DNA of 64,000 nucleotides, taken from positions 1 to 64,000 of the forward strand of contig NZ_VTPX01000016.1 of assembly GCF_008298015.1 (NCBI RefSeq), given 5' to 3'. Made by a program: the position numbers and the translations under genes. The notes beneath the pieces are model-generated. The model was not told the origin of the DNA and made no database searches. It saw only the letters and a list, made by a program, of their open reading frames with translations. The stretch is from Salinicola corii. GTDB lineage: Bacteria; Pseudomonadota; Gammaproteobacteria; Pseudomonadales; Halomonadaceae. Below, one piece after another: positions 27,541-37,076 of this stretch (positions within the stretch are counted from its first letter, which is position 1; every line of letters begins with the position of its first letter).

Positions 27541-27556
27541 TGCGATAGCCGTGCCA
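27541..27556 (-). promoter_or_regulatory. sigma-54 promoter
   Basis: On the minus strand TGGCACGGCTATCGCA matches the consensus TGGCACG-N4-TTGCA at every defined base except one. The GG and GC are separated by exactly 10 bases. The expected start is near 27531. The AT-rich stretch 27559-27597 upstream could bind IHF or hold activator sites. Confidence 0.8.
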
Positions 27557-27647
27557 GGTTTTTAAAAATCAAAAAATATCAATAACTTAAAAACACACCA
27601 TTCCACCTTGCCGGACCACTGCCCGCCGATTGCCACGAAAGAACGAA

Positions 27648-27696
27648 AAAAAGGGCCAAACATGTCGTCTTTGACAGACGTTTTTTGGCCCTTTTT
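27648..27696. terminator. bidirectional intrinsic terminator after argA
   Basis: Arms AAAAAGGGCCAAA (27648-27660) and TTTGGCCCTTTTT (27684-27696) are perfectly complementary and the loop holds a smaller CGTCT/AGACG stem. Each strand ends in a T run (seven on the minus strand). It terminates argA and insulates the sigma-54 promoter. A second hairpin without T run (27727-27746) lies nearer argA. Confidence 0.85.
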
Positions 27697-27779
27697 CATA
27701 TATTTCAATGAAATCATCAGCTTGGCGCGTCTCCATTTGGAGACGCCATGGTGGAAAACTCACCGTTTCAGGTGTCGCT

Positions 27780-29147
27780 TTACAGCGACTTCAGCAAGAC
27801 CTTGGAGCGCCGGGCCTGGTTGTAGGTCTCGCGCTTGAGGTCCGGCAGCGCTTCCGGCGTGGCGAGTGAAAAACCCCGCTCCACGAACCAGTGGGTGGTA
27901 TGGGTCGTCAGGGCGAACAGTTGGGTGAATCCCCGGCGACGTGCGCGGCGCTCTATCTCCGCAAGCAGAGTCTCCCCTCGGTTCCCCCGGCGATAGTCGG
28001 TGTGCACGGCCAGACAAGCGAGTTCGCCCATCTTCGCCTCGGAGTAGCCATGCAGCGCCGCACAACCGATCGCCATACCGTCGCGATCGATCACCACGTA
28101 ATCCTCGATCTCGTGTTCCAACCGCTCGCGGGTTCGAGCCACCAGCATGCCGCTGGCCTCGAGCGGCTTGAGCAGGGCCAGCAGGCCACCGACGTCATCC
28201 AGCATGGCCTGGCGCAGCAGCTCGTAGCGGTTCTGGGTGATCATGGTGCCGACGCCGTCGCGAGTGAACAGCTCGCCGAGCAGAGCATCGTGATCGCGCC
28301 ACGAGAGCAGATGGGTACGGCCGACGCCGTGGCGAGCCGCATCGCAGGCGGCGCTCAAATGCCGGGAGAGTTCGCTGCCAGGGCTGGCCTGTTCGCGAAG
28401 GATGTCGGCTTCGTCGGGGGATAACTGGCGCTGCAACTGGCCACAGTCGTCGTGCAGCCCGGCCGACTCGCCAAGCAGAATCAACTTGTCCGCCTTGAGC
28501 GAGATCGCCACGTGCTGGGCGATTTCCGAGGCATCGAGGTCGAAGACCTCACCAGTGCGGGAGTAGCCCAAGGGAGGCAGAATCACCAGATTGCCGCCGG
28601 CAAGCAGGCTCTCGATGGCCTGACTGCGCACCCGGCGCACTTCCCCGCTGTGATCGAAATCCACACCACCGCGCACTCCCAGCGGCTTGGCCGTGACCAG
28701 ATTGCCGGAAACCGCCGTCAGCTCCACGCCATGCAGCGGCGTGTTGGGCAGGCCCAGGGAGAGCTGAGCCTCCAGCTCGAGCCGGTGGGTCGCTGCGATC
28801 CGCTCGACATGATCCATGATTTCACGATCGGCCACCCAGCGTCCGTCGACACGAACCGGCTCGATACCGGCGGTCTCCAGTGCGGCGGCAACCTGGGGCC
28901 GAATGCCGTAGACGAGCGCCACCCGCACGCCCAGGGTGTGTACCAGCGCCAGATCCTGCAGCAATTGACCGCGTCGCGCCGACGCCATCGCCTCGCCTTC
29001 CACCAGAATGACGAAGGTCTTGCCGCGGTGGGCGTTGACGTAGGGCGATGAATGGCGAAACCAGTCGACGAAGGGAAAACGCGAGTCCAAGGGCTTGACG
29101 CTCCGGCAGTGGGCTGTGAGGCATGATCCGCGTGGGGCCTGCCTCAA
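27780..29147 (-). CDS. argA: amino-acid N-acetyltransferase (N-acetylglutamate synthase)
   Basis: The enzyme catalyses the first step of arginine synthesis, acetylating glutamate. FVDWFRHSSPYVNAHRGKTFVILVEG is the ArgA N-terminus, followed by the amino-acid-kinase-like regulatory domain (LVHTLGVRVALVYGIRPQV) that senses arginine, and the C-terminal GNAT domain (ACLAVHTDYRRGNRGETLLAEIE). No ATG or GTG fits the start: the frame opens with TTG at 29147, and a TTG at 29090 has CGGAG about 10 bases upstream and fits family length better. The end at 27780 is firm. Confidence 0.93.
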   Translation of the reverse strand: MRQAPRGSCLTAHCRSVKPLDSRFPFVDWFRHSSPYVNAHRGKTFVILVEGEAMASARRGQLLQDLALVHTLGVRVALVYGIRPQVAAALETAGIEPVRVDGRWVADREIMDHVERIAATHRLELEAQLSLGLPNTPLHGVELTAVSGNLVTAKPLGVRGGVDFDHSGEVRRVRSQAIESLLAGGNLVILPPLGYSRTGEVFDLDASEIAQHVAISLKADKLILLGESAGLHDDCGQLQRQLSPDEADILREQASPGSELSRHLSAACDAARHGVGRTHLLSWRDHDALLGELFTRDGVGTMITQNRYELLRQAMLDDVGGLLALLKPLEASGMLVARTRERLEHEIEDYVVIDRDGMAIGCAALHGYSEAKMGELACLAVHTDYRRGNRGETLLAEIERRARRRGFTQLFALTTHTTHWFVERGFSLATPEALPDLKRETYNQARRSKVLLKSL

Positions 29148-29241
29148 CTATACCAGAGCGGCTTGGGGCCGGTAGACCACGACCGGCATGCCCGGGCTGG
29201 TGGCCCGGCCTGCCGATCCCGAGCCGGCGCGGAGCGATCCG

Positions 29242-30510
29242 TCAGCCGAACATGCCCTTGAACATGAAGAAGAAGGCGATGGAGAGTAGCGCCCCCGCCG
29301 GCAGGGTGATGAGCCAGGAGAGCACGATCGAGCCGAGCACGCGCAGGTTGAGTGCTGCCATGCCGCGCGCCAGGCCGACCCCGAGCACGGCGCCGACCAG
29401 CGTGTGCGTGGTCGAGATCGGCAAACCGGTACCGGAGGCCAGCACGACGGTGGAGGCGGCGGAAAGCGTCGCCGCGAAACCGCGGCTCGGGGTCAGTTCG
29501 GTGATCCCGGTGCCGACGGTGGCGATGACCTTGTGGCCGTAGGTCACCAGGCCGACGACGATCCCGCCGCCGCCGAGCACCAGCACCCACCACGGCATGG
29601 TGGCCGAGCCGGTCACGCTGCCGCTGTTCTCGACCACGCTGATCACCGCCGCCAGCGGGCCGACCGCGTTGGCGACGTCGTTCGAGCCGTGAGCGAAGGC
29701 CATGGCGCAGGCCGTGAACATCATCAACACGCCGAAGATGCGCTCTACGCTGGAGAAGTCGTAGTTGCTGCGAGCACGCCGGTCGCCGCGGTTGATCCGG
29801 TTTTCCAGCAGCAGCCCCAACATCATGATGACGACGCCGAACGCCACCGCCAGCAGCAGGCTCTCGCCGAAGGTCAGATGTAGACCGACGTGGGACAACC
29901 CCTTGACCAAGGTCACCATCGAAACGATGAAGCCGACCAGGAAGATATATCCCGGCACGTAGCGCTTGGCCGCCGCGAACGGGTCGGGATTGTCGAAGAT
30001 CAGCACCTGCACGGAACGGAACAGCATGAAGGCGAACACCCCCGCGATCAGCGGTGAGGTGATCCAACTGAGCGCGATCGTTCCCACCGACCCCCAGTTG
30101 ACCGACTGGACACCGAGCCCGGCCACCGCGAACCCGACGATGGCCCCCACGATGGAGTGGGTGGTGGAGACCGGCCAGCCCTTCATGGAGGCAATCATCA
30201 ACCACGAGCCGGCCGCCAACAGCGACGCCAGCATGCCGTAGATCAGCATCTGGGGGTCGCTCTCCAGCAGGCCGGGGTCGATGATGCCTTTGCGGATCGT
30301 TTCGGTGACCTGCCCCCCGGCCAGCCAGGCGCCGAGGAATTCGAAGATCACCGCGATGATGATCGCCTGCTTGATGGTGATCGCCTTGGAGCCGACCGAG
30401 GTTCCCATGGCATTGGCGACATCGTTGGCACCAACCCCCCATGCCATGAAGAAACCGAAAACACAGGCGAGAATGATGAAGACATCACCGTATTGCGCAA
30501 TGATGGACAT
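29242..30510 (-). CDS. inorganic phosphate transporter, PiT family
   Basis: The 422-residue membrane protein has the two PiT signature repeats: GANDVANAMGTSVGSKAITIKQA near the N-terminus and HGSNDVANAVGPLAAV in the second half, with STTHSIVGAIVGFA and STTHTLVGAVLGVG. It imports phosphate, or metal phosphate, with sodium or protons. It follows the DUF47 gene by 55 bases in the same direction, the usual pair. Confidence 0.95.
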   Translation of the reverse strand: MSIIAQYGDVFIILACVFGFFMAWGVGANDVANAMGTSVGSKAITIKQAIIIAVIFEFLGAWLAGGQVTETIRKGIIDPGLLESDPQMLIYGMLASLLAAGSWLMIASMKGWPVSTTHSIVGAIVGFAVAGLGVQSVNWGSVGTIALSWITSPLIAGVFAFMLFRSVQVLIFDNPDPFAAAKRYVPGYIFLVGFIVSMVTLVKGLSHVGLHLTFGESLLLAVAFGVVIMMLGLLLENRINRGDRRARSNYDFSSVERIFGVLMMFTACAMAFAHGSNDVANAVGPLAAVISVVENSGSVTGSATMPWWVLVLGGGGIVVGLVTYGHKVIATVGTGITELTPSRGFAATLSAASTVVLASGTGLPISTTHTLVGAVLGVGLARGMAALNLRVLGSIVLSWLITLPAGALLSIAFFFMFKGMFG

Positions 30511-30565
30511 AGGCTTTGTTCGCTTGAGTGGCGTGACGAAGGCGTAGAATGACGAAGACCCGCTA

Positions 30566-31246
30566 TCAGCGGGCCGTCAGTATCTGCAGGCGGCTACCCA
30601 CGCGCTCGGCGCGGTCGGACAACTCGCCGATCCATTCGATGATTTTATAGAGGAAGATGACATCGACCGGCGGCAGTTCCGCTTCGAGCTGGAACAGCTG
30701 GCGGCGAATGTCGACCTGCTGATCATCGGCCTGGTGCTCGAGATCGTGCAGTTCCTTGATCAGTTCGTGCATCACGTCGGAGACATTGCGACCGAAGCCC
30801 GACTCGAGCAGGTCCTCGAGTTCTTCCAGCGCCTTGCGCGCCTGGTCGACGGTGTCCACGGCAGTCCGCAGATAATCGCGCATCGGCTCCGCCAGCGGCT
30901 CGGGAATGCTCATGTTGCGGCCGAGCATGATACCGGTGATATCCCGGGCCTTGTTGGCGATCTTGTCCTGGACGCTGATCAACTCCAGCAGGTCGGAACG
31001 CGATACCGGTAGAAACATGGTGTTGGGCAGGTTGAGGCGCAGTTGCGTCTTGAGTTCGTCCGCCTCGTGCTCGAGTCGGGTGATCGCCTCGCGATGCTTG
31101 CGCGCTTCTTCCCAGTCGCCCCCCAGCGCGGCATCGAAAAAAGGCAACAGCTGGCCGGCGCATTCGCTGGTCTTGACGATGTGAGCCAGAAGCGGCTGGA
31201 ACGGCGATCGTCCAAACAGCGCCGAGAACGGGTTGGTACTCACCAT
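30566..31246 (-). CDS. DUF47/PhoU-like phosphate transport accessory protein
   Basis: A 226-residue, almost wholly helical protein of the TIGR00153 group: NPFSALFGRSPFQPLLAHI start, EHEADELKTQLRLNLPNTMFLPVSRSDLLELISVQDKIAN core with conserved acidic residues. Members lie beside PiT transporters and are thought to regulate them. The start at 31246 (MVSTNPFSALF) matches the family; an upstream ATG at 31309 is less likely. Confidence 0.9.
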   Translation of the reverse strand: MVSTNPFSALFGRSPFQPLLAHIVKTSECAGQLLPFFDAALGGDWEEARKHREAITRLEHEADELKTQLRLNLPNTMFLPVSRSDLLELISVQDKIANKARDITGIMLGRNMSIPEPLAEPMRDYLRTAVDTVDQARKALEELEDLLESGFGRNVSDVMHELIKELHDLEHQADDQQVDIRRQLFQLEAELPPVDVIFLYKIIEWIGELSDRAERVGSRLQILTAR

Positions 31247-31424
31247 AACGTGGCCTGGATGCGTTGGAAGTGGCGGCGCCAGTATAATGATTGCGTCTGG
31301 ATGCGTCATGAAAAATTCATGTTACGCCCCGCGGCCCGGCTGTCGGGCAAATGACCTGGCCGCCGGCCCTGGAGGGGCCATTTCAGATCGGGCAACCAAC
31401 GACCGGCCAACACCAGGAAGCTGC

Positions 31425-32309
31425 ATGAGCGACGAGATCGAACTCAAACTGGCATTATCATCCGAGGGTCCTGCTCTCCTGATCGATCACCCACTGCTCC
31501 AAACGTTGACCTCCCGCATGGTCTCGCTGGGCAACCAGTATTACGACACCGCCGACTCGGCACTACGATCCCGACGCGTCGCGCTTCGTGTCAGGCGCCA
31601 GGGCGAGCAACGTCTGCAGACGCTCAAGAGCGCCGCTGAGAGCCATGGCGGCTTGTCGAGTCGCGGCGAATGGGAGTGGTCGCTGGACGGGGTCGAGTGC
31701 AATGCCGCCGGCCTCGACGTAAAGGGCCTTCGCGCACTGGAGCATCCCGCCCTTTCCGGACTAGCGCTGGAAACGCTTCACCCGGTCTTCACGACCGACT
31801 TCGAGCGTCGACTCTGGCGTTACCGGAATGACGACTGCGATATCGAGATCGCGCTGGACCAAGGCGGAATTCATGTCGGTGCGGCGACCCTACCGATCTG
31901 CGAGCTCGAACTCGAGCTCAAACGGGGCGATCCGGCATGCCTGTGGACACTGGCCGAGGCCTTGTGCGCACCAACCGGCTTCGCCGACGAGGCACTGCCG
32001 GCACGCCCGGCCAATCACAGCAAGGCCAGCAGAGCCTCCTGCCTCGCCAGCGGCTGGCCAGAGCCGGCCGCCCCCGGAGCCACGTCAGTGGATACGCTGA
32101 TCGATGCCATCGACATTTGGCAGGACAGCCAAGACCCTGCCTGGCTTGCCAATGCCGAGGCCCAATGCGAACAGTTGGTCCAGCGGTGGACGATCGACAA
32201 CGACGCCTCATGCCGAGAGGCCGGGGAGCGAATTCTGGTGAACCTGCGTCGGGGAATCGTTCCCTGGAGAAGCCGGGACTGGCTGGGCCTTCGACAACGA
32301 GCCGGATAG
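31425..32309 (+). CDS. CYTH domain protein (triphosphatase family)
   Basis: The 294-residue protein starts MSDEIELKLAL, carrying the ExExK motif of CYTH phosphatases such as inorganic triphosphatase YgiF. Further basic and acidic strands follow: LRSRRVALRVRRQGEQRLQTLKS, SRGEWEWSL, ICELELELKRGDP. The C-terminal 90 residues after the CYTH barrel look like a shortened CHAD-type helical region. AGGAAG precedes the start. It likely hydrolyses tripolyphosphate or a related polyanion, which suits the neighbouring phosphate transport genes. Confidence 0.88.
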   Translation: MSDEIELKLALSSEGPALLIDHPLLQTLTSRMVSLGNQYYDTADSALRSRRVALRVRRQGEQRLQTLKSAAESHGGLSSRGEWEWSLDGVECNAAGLDVKGLRALEHPALSGLALETLHPVFTTDFERRLWRYRNDDCDIEIALDQGGIHVGAATLPICELELELKRGDPACLWTLAEALCAPTGFADEALPARPANHSKASRASCLASGWPEPAAPGATSVDTLIDAIDIWQDSQDPAWLANAEAQCEQLVQRWTIDNDASCREAGERILVNLRRGIVPWRSRDWLGLRQRAG

Positions 32310-32630
32310 GAGCCGGACCGGTAGACGTCGGGAGGCCAGCGCCCGCCCGAACGCGATGGAATCGACGACCGCGCTGCCGTGACTGGCCTCGAGATAGTAG
32401 ATGAGGACGCGCTAAGTCACCCCGATCATGGAAAGATCACTCAAGGGTCCGTTACCGCTCCGTTCGCGGTCCGAGGAGTCGCGACAGGGAGGACGACGGG
32501 CGATGACAGCCATCATGTTCGAAGTATCATTAGCATTATCGGCGTTCGAGCCATGAAATTGATCGCCGTATAGACTAATTGTCGAGCGCACTCGATGCGC
32601 CGCCTATCACCGGGGACAGGAACTGACTTG
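32310..32630. other. 321-base intergenic region
   Basis: No protein or RNA gene is recognised. A TATAGA box near 32569 could serve the downstream channel gene, but no strong -35 was found. Short frames here have no signatures. Confidence 0.4.
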
Positions 32631-33533
32631 ATGCAATCGGGCGATTCACTACTACGCAAGCGGCTGTTTCAGATCATCTTCGAATCGGACACACCGCAAG
32701 CGAAGGCTTTCGATATCGCGCTGATCACGCTGATCCTGGTGAGCGTAGCAACCGTCTTTCTCGATAGCGTGCCGGATCTGCATGAACGCTTCGGAAGAAT
32801 ATTCTATCTGGTCGAATGGGGGTTCACGCTGATCTTCACGCTGGAGCTGGCGCTCAGGCTCTACTGTCTTGACCGTCCCCTGCGTTACCTGCGCAGTTTC
32901 TATGGTGTCCTGGACCTGCTCGCCATTCTCCCGACATGGCTCGCCCTGTTCATACCCGGTGCGCAATCGCTGCTGGTAGTACGGGTATTGCGCGTGCTGC
33001 GCGTGTTCCGGGTCCTGCGGCTCATGGAGTTCGTCGGCGAGGGCCGCATGCTGATGGAGGCACTGCAGCGTAGCCAGCGCAAGATTCTGCTTTTTCTGAC
33101 CACCATACTGCTGATCATCACGATCTTCGGTGCGCTGATCTACATGATCGAGCCACCGGAGGCCGGTTTCACCAGCATGCCTCGGGCCATGTACTGGGCG
33201 GTCGTCACCCTGACCACCGTCGGCTATGGCGATATCGCACCGGTGACGCCGCTGGGACAGTTCATCTCCGCCTTCATGATGATTCTCGGCTATTCGATCA
33301 TCGCCGTCCCCACCGGGGTCTTCTCCGCCGAGGTGATTCGATCGATCCAGCGCGAGCGCTACTCCAACGAAGCCTGCCCCGGCTGCGGTCACGAAGGGCA
33401 CGAGCGTGGTGCCAAGTACTGTCCTTTCTGCGGTACCTGGCTCGATGAGGAGACCCAGGATCCCAACGCGCCCCCACCCGAAACCTCCGAGACGGCGGCG
33501 GAATCTCCCGAGGAGCACGGCAAAGACGATTGA
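32631..33533 (+). CDS. voltage-gated-type potassium channel with C-terminal zinc ribbon
   Basis: The 300-residue protein has six membrane helices. S4 is arginine-repeated (RVLRVLRVFRVLRLMEF), the pore helix and filter read AVVTLTTVGYGDIAPVTPLG (TVGYGD at residues 196-201). After S6 comes a zinc ribbon, CPGCGHEGHERGAKYCPFC (CxxC at 249-252 and 264-267), then an acidic disordered tail. It is a Kv-like channel of the inner membrane. The zinc ribbon takes the place of the usual tetramerisation or RCK domain and could sense metal or redox state. The ATG at 32631 has AGGAA upstream; 32595 is an alternative. Confidence 0.9.
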   Translation: MQSGDSLLRKRLFQIIFESDTPQAKAFDIALITLILVSVATVFLDSVPDLHERFGRIFYLVEWGFTLIFTLELALRLYCLDRPLRYLRSFYGVLDLLAILPTWLALFIPGAQSLLVVRVLRVLRVFRVLRLMEFVGEGRMLMEALQRSQRKILLFLTTILLIITIFGALIYMIEPPEAGFTSMPRAMYWAVVTLTTVGYGDIAPVTPLGQFISAFMMILGYSIIAVPTGVFSAEVIRSIQRERYSNEACPGCGHEGHERGAKYCPFCGTWLDEETQDPNAPPPETSETAAESPEEHGKDD

Positions 33534-33639
33534 TACCGCAGGGCGGCCGTATCGTTAACTTTTGTCATGATACTGTGACACAAGAACGACAAACTCCCAC
33601 GATGCCGCGTCAGGCGGTTCGTCATCATCGGGAGTTGTC

Positions 33640-35289
33640 ATGCCATCGCTTCGTCTTACGCTCCGCAGCGGCCTCGTCGTCACACTACTGCTGTTCGCGC
33701 TGTTGATGTCGGTCATCGGCGGCGGCAGCTACCTGGCCATGAAACAGGCGAGAGATGCCTTCGACTCGATCTATGCCCTCAATATCGTGCAACTCGGGGC
33801 GGCGCGGGAAATCTATGCCGCCCTGATGCAGACCCGAGTCCTGCTGGACAGCTATCAGACCGATTACAATCGCCTGCGCGTCAAGCCCGCCAAAAAGACC
33901 TGGGCGCAAGCGCAGGCCACCTTCGCGAGCGCGAAGCAGCGCCTCGCGGAAATCCCTCCGGCAGCCCCCGAATCGCCGGGCGGCGATCTCGCCGATCACT
34001 TCCGGGCACTGATCGACGAAGGCATCGAGCCCGGCTTCGATGCGCTGAAAGCGTGGGATGTCTCGGCCTACCAGTCCAGCGTAAACAAGGCCAACGAACT
34101 GACTACCGCGCTGGATGCGAGCCTCGCCAGCTTGACCTCCGCCGCCAACACCAATGCAGTATCGGGGGCGGCTGCCATGGAGCGTAACGTGCGCCACCTG
34201 CAGATCGGGCTGGCCACGGCGGCCTTGGTCACGCTGTCATTGATTCTGCTCGCCTTCTTCATGTTCCAGCGCCATCTATTGCGCCCGCTGGGCGACGTGA
34301 GACGACACTGCGCCAATATTTCCCAAGGCGACCTCAGTCGGCGTCTGTCGACCCGGGGAGTGAGGGAGATGCGGTTTCTCAAATCCGGCGTCGACGCGAT
34401 GCAGGTCGCGCTACTGGAGCTGGTCTCGCAACTGCAACGGGAGAGTCGGGCGCTGCGTGATGACGCGCAGGAGTTGACCGAAGCCAGCCACACGCTGAAC
34501 GATCAGAGCCGGCAGCAGGCTCAGGCACTCCAGCAGACGACCGCGAGCATGGAGGAGATCACCGCCACCGTCTCGCATACGGCGGATCATGCCGATCAGG
34601 GTCACGCGCTGTCGGAGGAGAACCGGCGCCGGATCGATTCCAGCGGCGACCAGATCTCCACGGCGGTCACCGAGATCGAAGCGGCCCGAGCCCGCTCCGA
34701 ATCCTCGCTGGAAGTGATCGGGATGATCGATTCGCTAACCTTCCAAACCAATCTGCTGGCGCTCAATGCATCGGTCGAAGCGGCGCGAGCCGGGGCACAG
34801 GGCCGCGGATTCGCCGTGGTCGCCGCCGAGGTTCGCAGTCTGTCGGCGCGATCCGCCGAAGCCGCCAGAACCATCCGAGCGCAGATAGAGGGGACGCATC
34901 TCCAGGTCAAGAAGGGTGCTCAGGTACTGACCCAGGCCCAGGAGACGATGGCCACCGCCGTGCAGTCCGGCCATCAGCTCGGCGAGTTGCTGGAGGGTAT
35001 CGCCCTCTCCTGCCAGCAGCAACGTGACGGCATCCGCCAGATCGACCTGGCCATCAATGCCATCGACATCGCCACCCAGCGCAACGTCGTACTGGCGGAA
35101 CGCACGCTCAGGGCAACGCAGGATCTGGACGCCCGGGCGCAGCGCCAGCAGGAGCACTGCGGCCAGTTCAAACTGGAGACGCCAATGCCGGAACTCGATT
35201 CCGGGACGCCGGACACCACCGGGCCGGATAGCATGGCTCTGGCCGACGATCGCCCCTGCCACGAGGAGCAGAAAGCACTGCCGGTTTGA
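33640..35289 (+). CDS. methyl-accepting chemotaxis protein
   Basis: The 549-residue receptor has an N-terminal membrane helix ([23 protein letters not shown]), a Tar-type four-helix periplasmic domain with an arginine/tyrosine-rich ligand region ([16 protein letters not shown]), a second helix near residues 186-208, HAMP, and the signalling hairpin tip [39 protein letters not shown]. It reports ligand binding to CheA/CheW. Its ribosome site GGGAG lies in a hairpin: AACTCCC at 33593-33599 can pair with GGGAGTT at 33631-33637, which may limit translation. Confidence 0.95.
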   Translation: MPSLRLTLRSGLVVTLLLFALLMSVIGGGSYLAMKQARDAFDSIYALNIVQLGAAREIYAALMQTRVLLDSYQTDYNRLRVKPAKKTWAQAQATFASAKQRLAEIPPAAPESPGGDLADHFRALIDEGIEPGFDALKAWDVSAYQSSVNKANELTTALDASLASLTSAANTNAVSGAAAMERNVRHLQIGLATAALVTLSLILLAFFMFQRHLLRPLGDVRRHCANISQGDLSRRLSTRGVREMRFLKSGVDAMQVALLELVSQLQRESRALRDDAQELTEASHTLNDQSRQQAQALQQTTASMEEITATVSHTADHADQGHALSEENRRRIDSSGDQISTAVTEIEAARARSESSLEVIGMIDSLTFQTNLLALNASVEAARAGAQGRGFAVVAAEVRSLSARSAEAARTIRAQIEGTHLQVKKGAQVLTQAQETMATAVQSGHQLGELLEGIALSCQQQRDGIRQIDLAINAIDIATQRNVVLAERTLRATQDLDARAQRQQEHCGQFKLETPMPELDSGTPDTTGPDSMALADDRPCHEEQKALPV

Positions 35290-35472
35290 AAGCGACGCCG
35301 TCTCGCTCTAGGTTAGGTTCCGTCGGAAAAATCGGCGAAAACACGAATTGCATCGGAGCCACCGCGTGCTTCGAGCCGGTTTGTGACGCCCAATGGATGG
35401 GCGCAGCCACTTTTCGGACACGACCTGCAATGCTTCCCGGCCACCGTGCCGCCATTTCAGAAGGACACTTCA

Positions 35473-36270
35473 ATGAACGAGACCAACAACGCGACCAACG
35501 CCACGACCAGGGCCAAGGGCCGACTCGCATGGATGGTGACGGCCGGTTTGATGTTGGGTATCGCTTCGACCTCTCAGGCCGCCGCCGATGAACCCTGTGC
35601 CCCCGAGGCCTACGCGATGGCCCTTCGCTATCAACAGCAGTCGGCCGAGATCGATGCACTGCAGCGACAAAGCTACGCCCTGGCTACGGCGAGATTGCAA
35701 CAAAAGATCGCTGCCCATCCCGATGCGGACGACCTGGCGATCATGACCGACCTGGACGAGACAGTGATCGACAACTCGGCGCTACTCGTTCGCGACATGC
35801 AGGCCTGCCACGACTTTACCGGCTGGGATACCTGGAAGGATTGGGAGCGCGAAGGACACCCACGGCTGATTCCCGGCGCACGCAAGTTCCTGAATTACGC
35901 CGATTCCCGGGGAGTAACGATTTTCTACGTTTCCGACCGCTACGAAGAAAACAAGGCGTCAACGCTCGCGACACTCCGCTCGCTGCATCTGCCCCAGGTC
36001 AACGACGCCCAGGTCCGGCTGCTGGGTCCCTCGAAGGGAGAGCGCCGCGCCGCCATCGAGCGCGATCACGAGCTGGTCCTGCAACTGGGTGACTCGCTGG
36101 CGGACTTCTCCAGCGATTTCCATCACGCCAGCCTGAAGGACCAGCATCGGCTGGTGGCCGAGGACGATGCCCATTTCGGCGATGACTGGATCATGTTCCC
36201 CAACGCCAGCTACGGCAGTTGGAGCGACGCCGATCTCGAAGCGTGGGCGGCGCCACTGAAGAGTCGCTAG
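35473..36270 (+). CDS. class C (HAD) acid phosphatase, periplasmic or lipoprotein-like
   Basis: The 265-residue protein begins with a signal peptide (RLAWMVTAGLMLGIASTSQAAA) and has the HAD nucleophile motif MTDLDETVIDNS, the second motif FYVSDRYEENK, the motif-III lysine in LLGPSKGERR and final aspartates LQLGDSLADFS. This is the e(P4)/OlpA class of nonspecific acid phosphatases that release phosphate from nucleotides outside the cytoplasm. No lipobox cysteine was seen, so it is probably soluble in the periplasm. The start at 35473 has AAGGA upstream. Confidence 0.9.
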   Translation: MNETNNATNATTRAKGRLAWMVTAGLMLGIASTSQAAADEPCAPEAYAMALRYQQQSAEIDALQRQSYALATARLQQKIAAHPDADDLAIMTDLDETVIDNSALLVRDMQACHDFTGWDTWKDWEREGHPRLIPGARKFLNYADSRGVTIFYVSDRYEENKASTLATLRSLHLPQVNDAQVRLLGPSKGERRAAIERDHELVLQLGDSLADFSSDFHHASLKDQHRLVAEDDAHFGDDWIMFPNASYGSWSDADLEAWAAPLKSR

Positions 36271-36340
36271 CGCGGGAGGCGGGACGCCACACGTCCCGCC
36301 CCGCCTCGATGGCGACCCGACCGCCGGCCGGGGGATCCGC

Positions 36341-36961
36341 TCAGCGGAAGGGGTCCGGGTCGCCGCGCCCTTCCCGCACGACCACGGGGGGAATCTCGCG
36401 CAGGTCGACCACCGTGGTCGGCTCCAGCTGGCAGGCGCCACCGTCGATGATCAGGTCCAGGTGGGCGCCGAGCCGCTCGCGAATCTCTTCCGGGTCGGTC
36501 ATCGGCCAGGTCTCTCCCACCGGAATCAAGGTCACGCTCATCAGCGGTTCGCCCAGGGCATCGAGCAGCGCATGGGTGATCTTGTGATCCGGCACGCGCA
36601 CGCCGATCGAACGGCGCTTGGGGTGCAGCAGCAGCCTCGGTACTTCGCTGGTCGCGCTGAGGATGAACGTATAGGCGCCGGGGGTGTGCGACTTGAGCAA
36701 GCGGAAGACGCTGTTGTCGACCTTGGCGTAGGTGCCGATCTCCGAGAGATCGGAGCAGACCAGCGTGAAGTTGTGACGATCGTCGAGCTGGCGTAACCAC
36801 TTGATCTTCTCGATCGCCTTCTTCTCGCCCAAGCGACAGCCGAGGGCGTAGCCGGAGTCGGTGGGATAGGCGATCACACCGCCCTGACGCAGGATCTCGA
36901 TGGCCTGGCCGATCAGACGCTTCTGCGGGTTCTGCGAATGAATCTGGAAGAATTGGGTCAT
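36341..36961 (-). CDS. yciO: YciO/Sua5/YrdC family protein
   Basis: The 206-residue protein reads [42 protein letters not shown], the YciO N-terminus with the KxR-SxN-type nucleotide-binding groove of the YrdC fold. YciO is related to the tRNA threonylcarbamoyl-AMP synthase TsaC but its cellular role is less clear. The start at 36961 matches E. coli YciO in layout. It is divergent-side neighbour of the PHP gene, as in enterics. Confidence 0.92.
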   Translation of the reverse strand: MTQFFQIHSQNPQKRLIGQAIEILRQGGVIAYPTDSGYALGCRLGEKKAIEKIKWLRQLDDRHNFTLVCSDLSEIGTYAKVDNSVFRLLKSHTPGAYTFILSATSEVPRLLLHPKRRSIGVRVPDHKITHALLDALGEPLMSVTLIPVGETWPMTDPEEIRERLGAHLDLIIDGGACQLEPTTVVDLREIPPVVVREGRGDPDPFR

Positions 36962-37076
36962 CTCACGCTCTCCTGGAACCGCTATCGAAATCTGCCCAGC
37001 CCCCATGACCGCGGTCGATCACGGGGCGTCGTTGCTTTCGGGGTCGTTACTGCTTCACAGGGTAACAGACGCGGCG

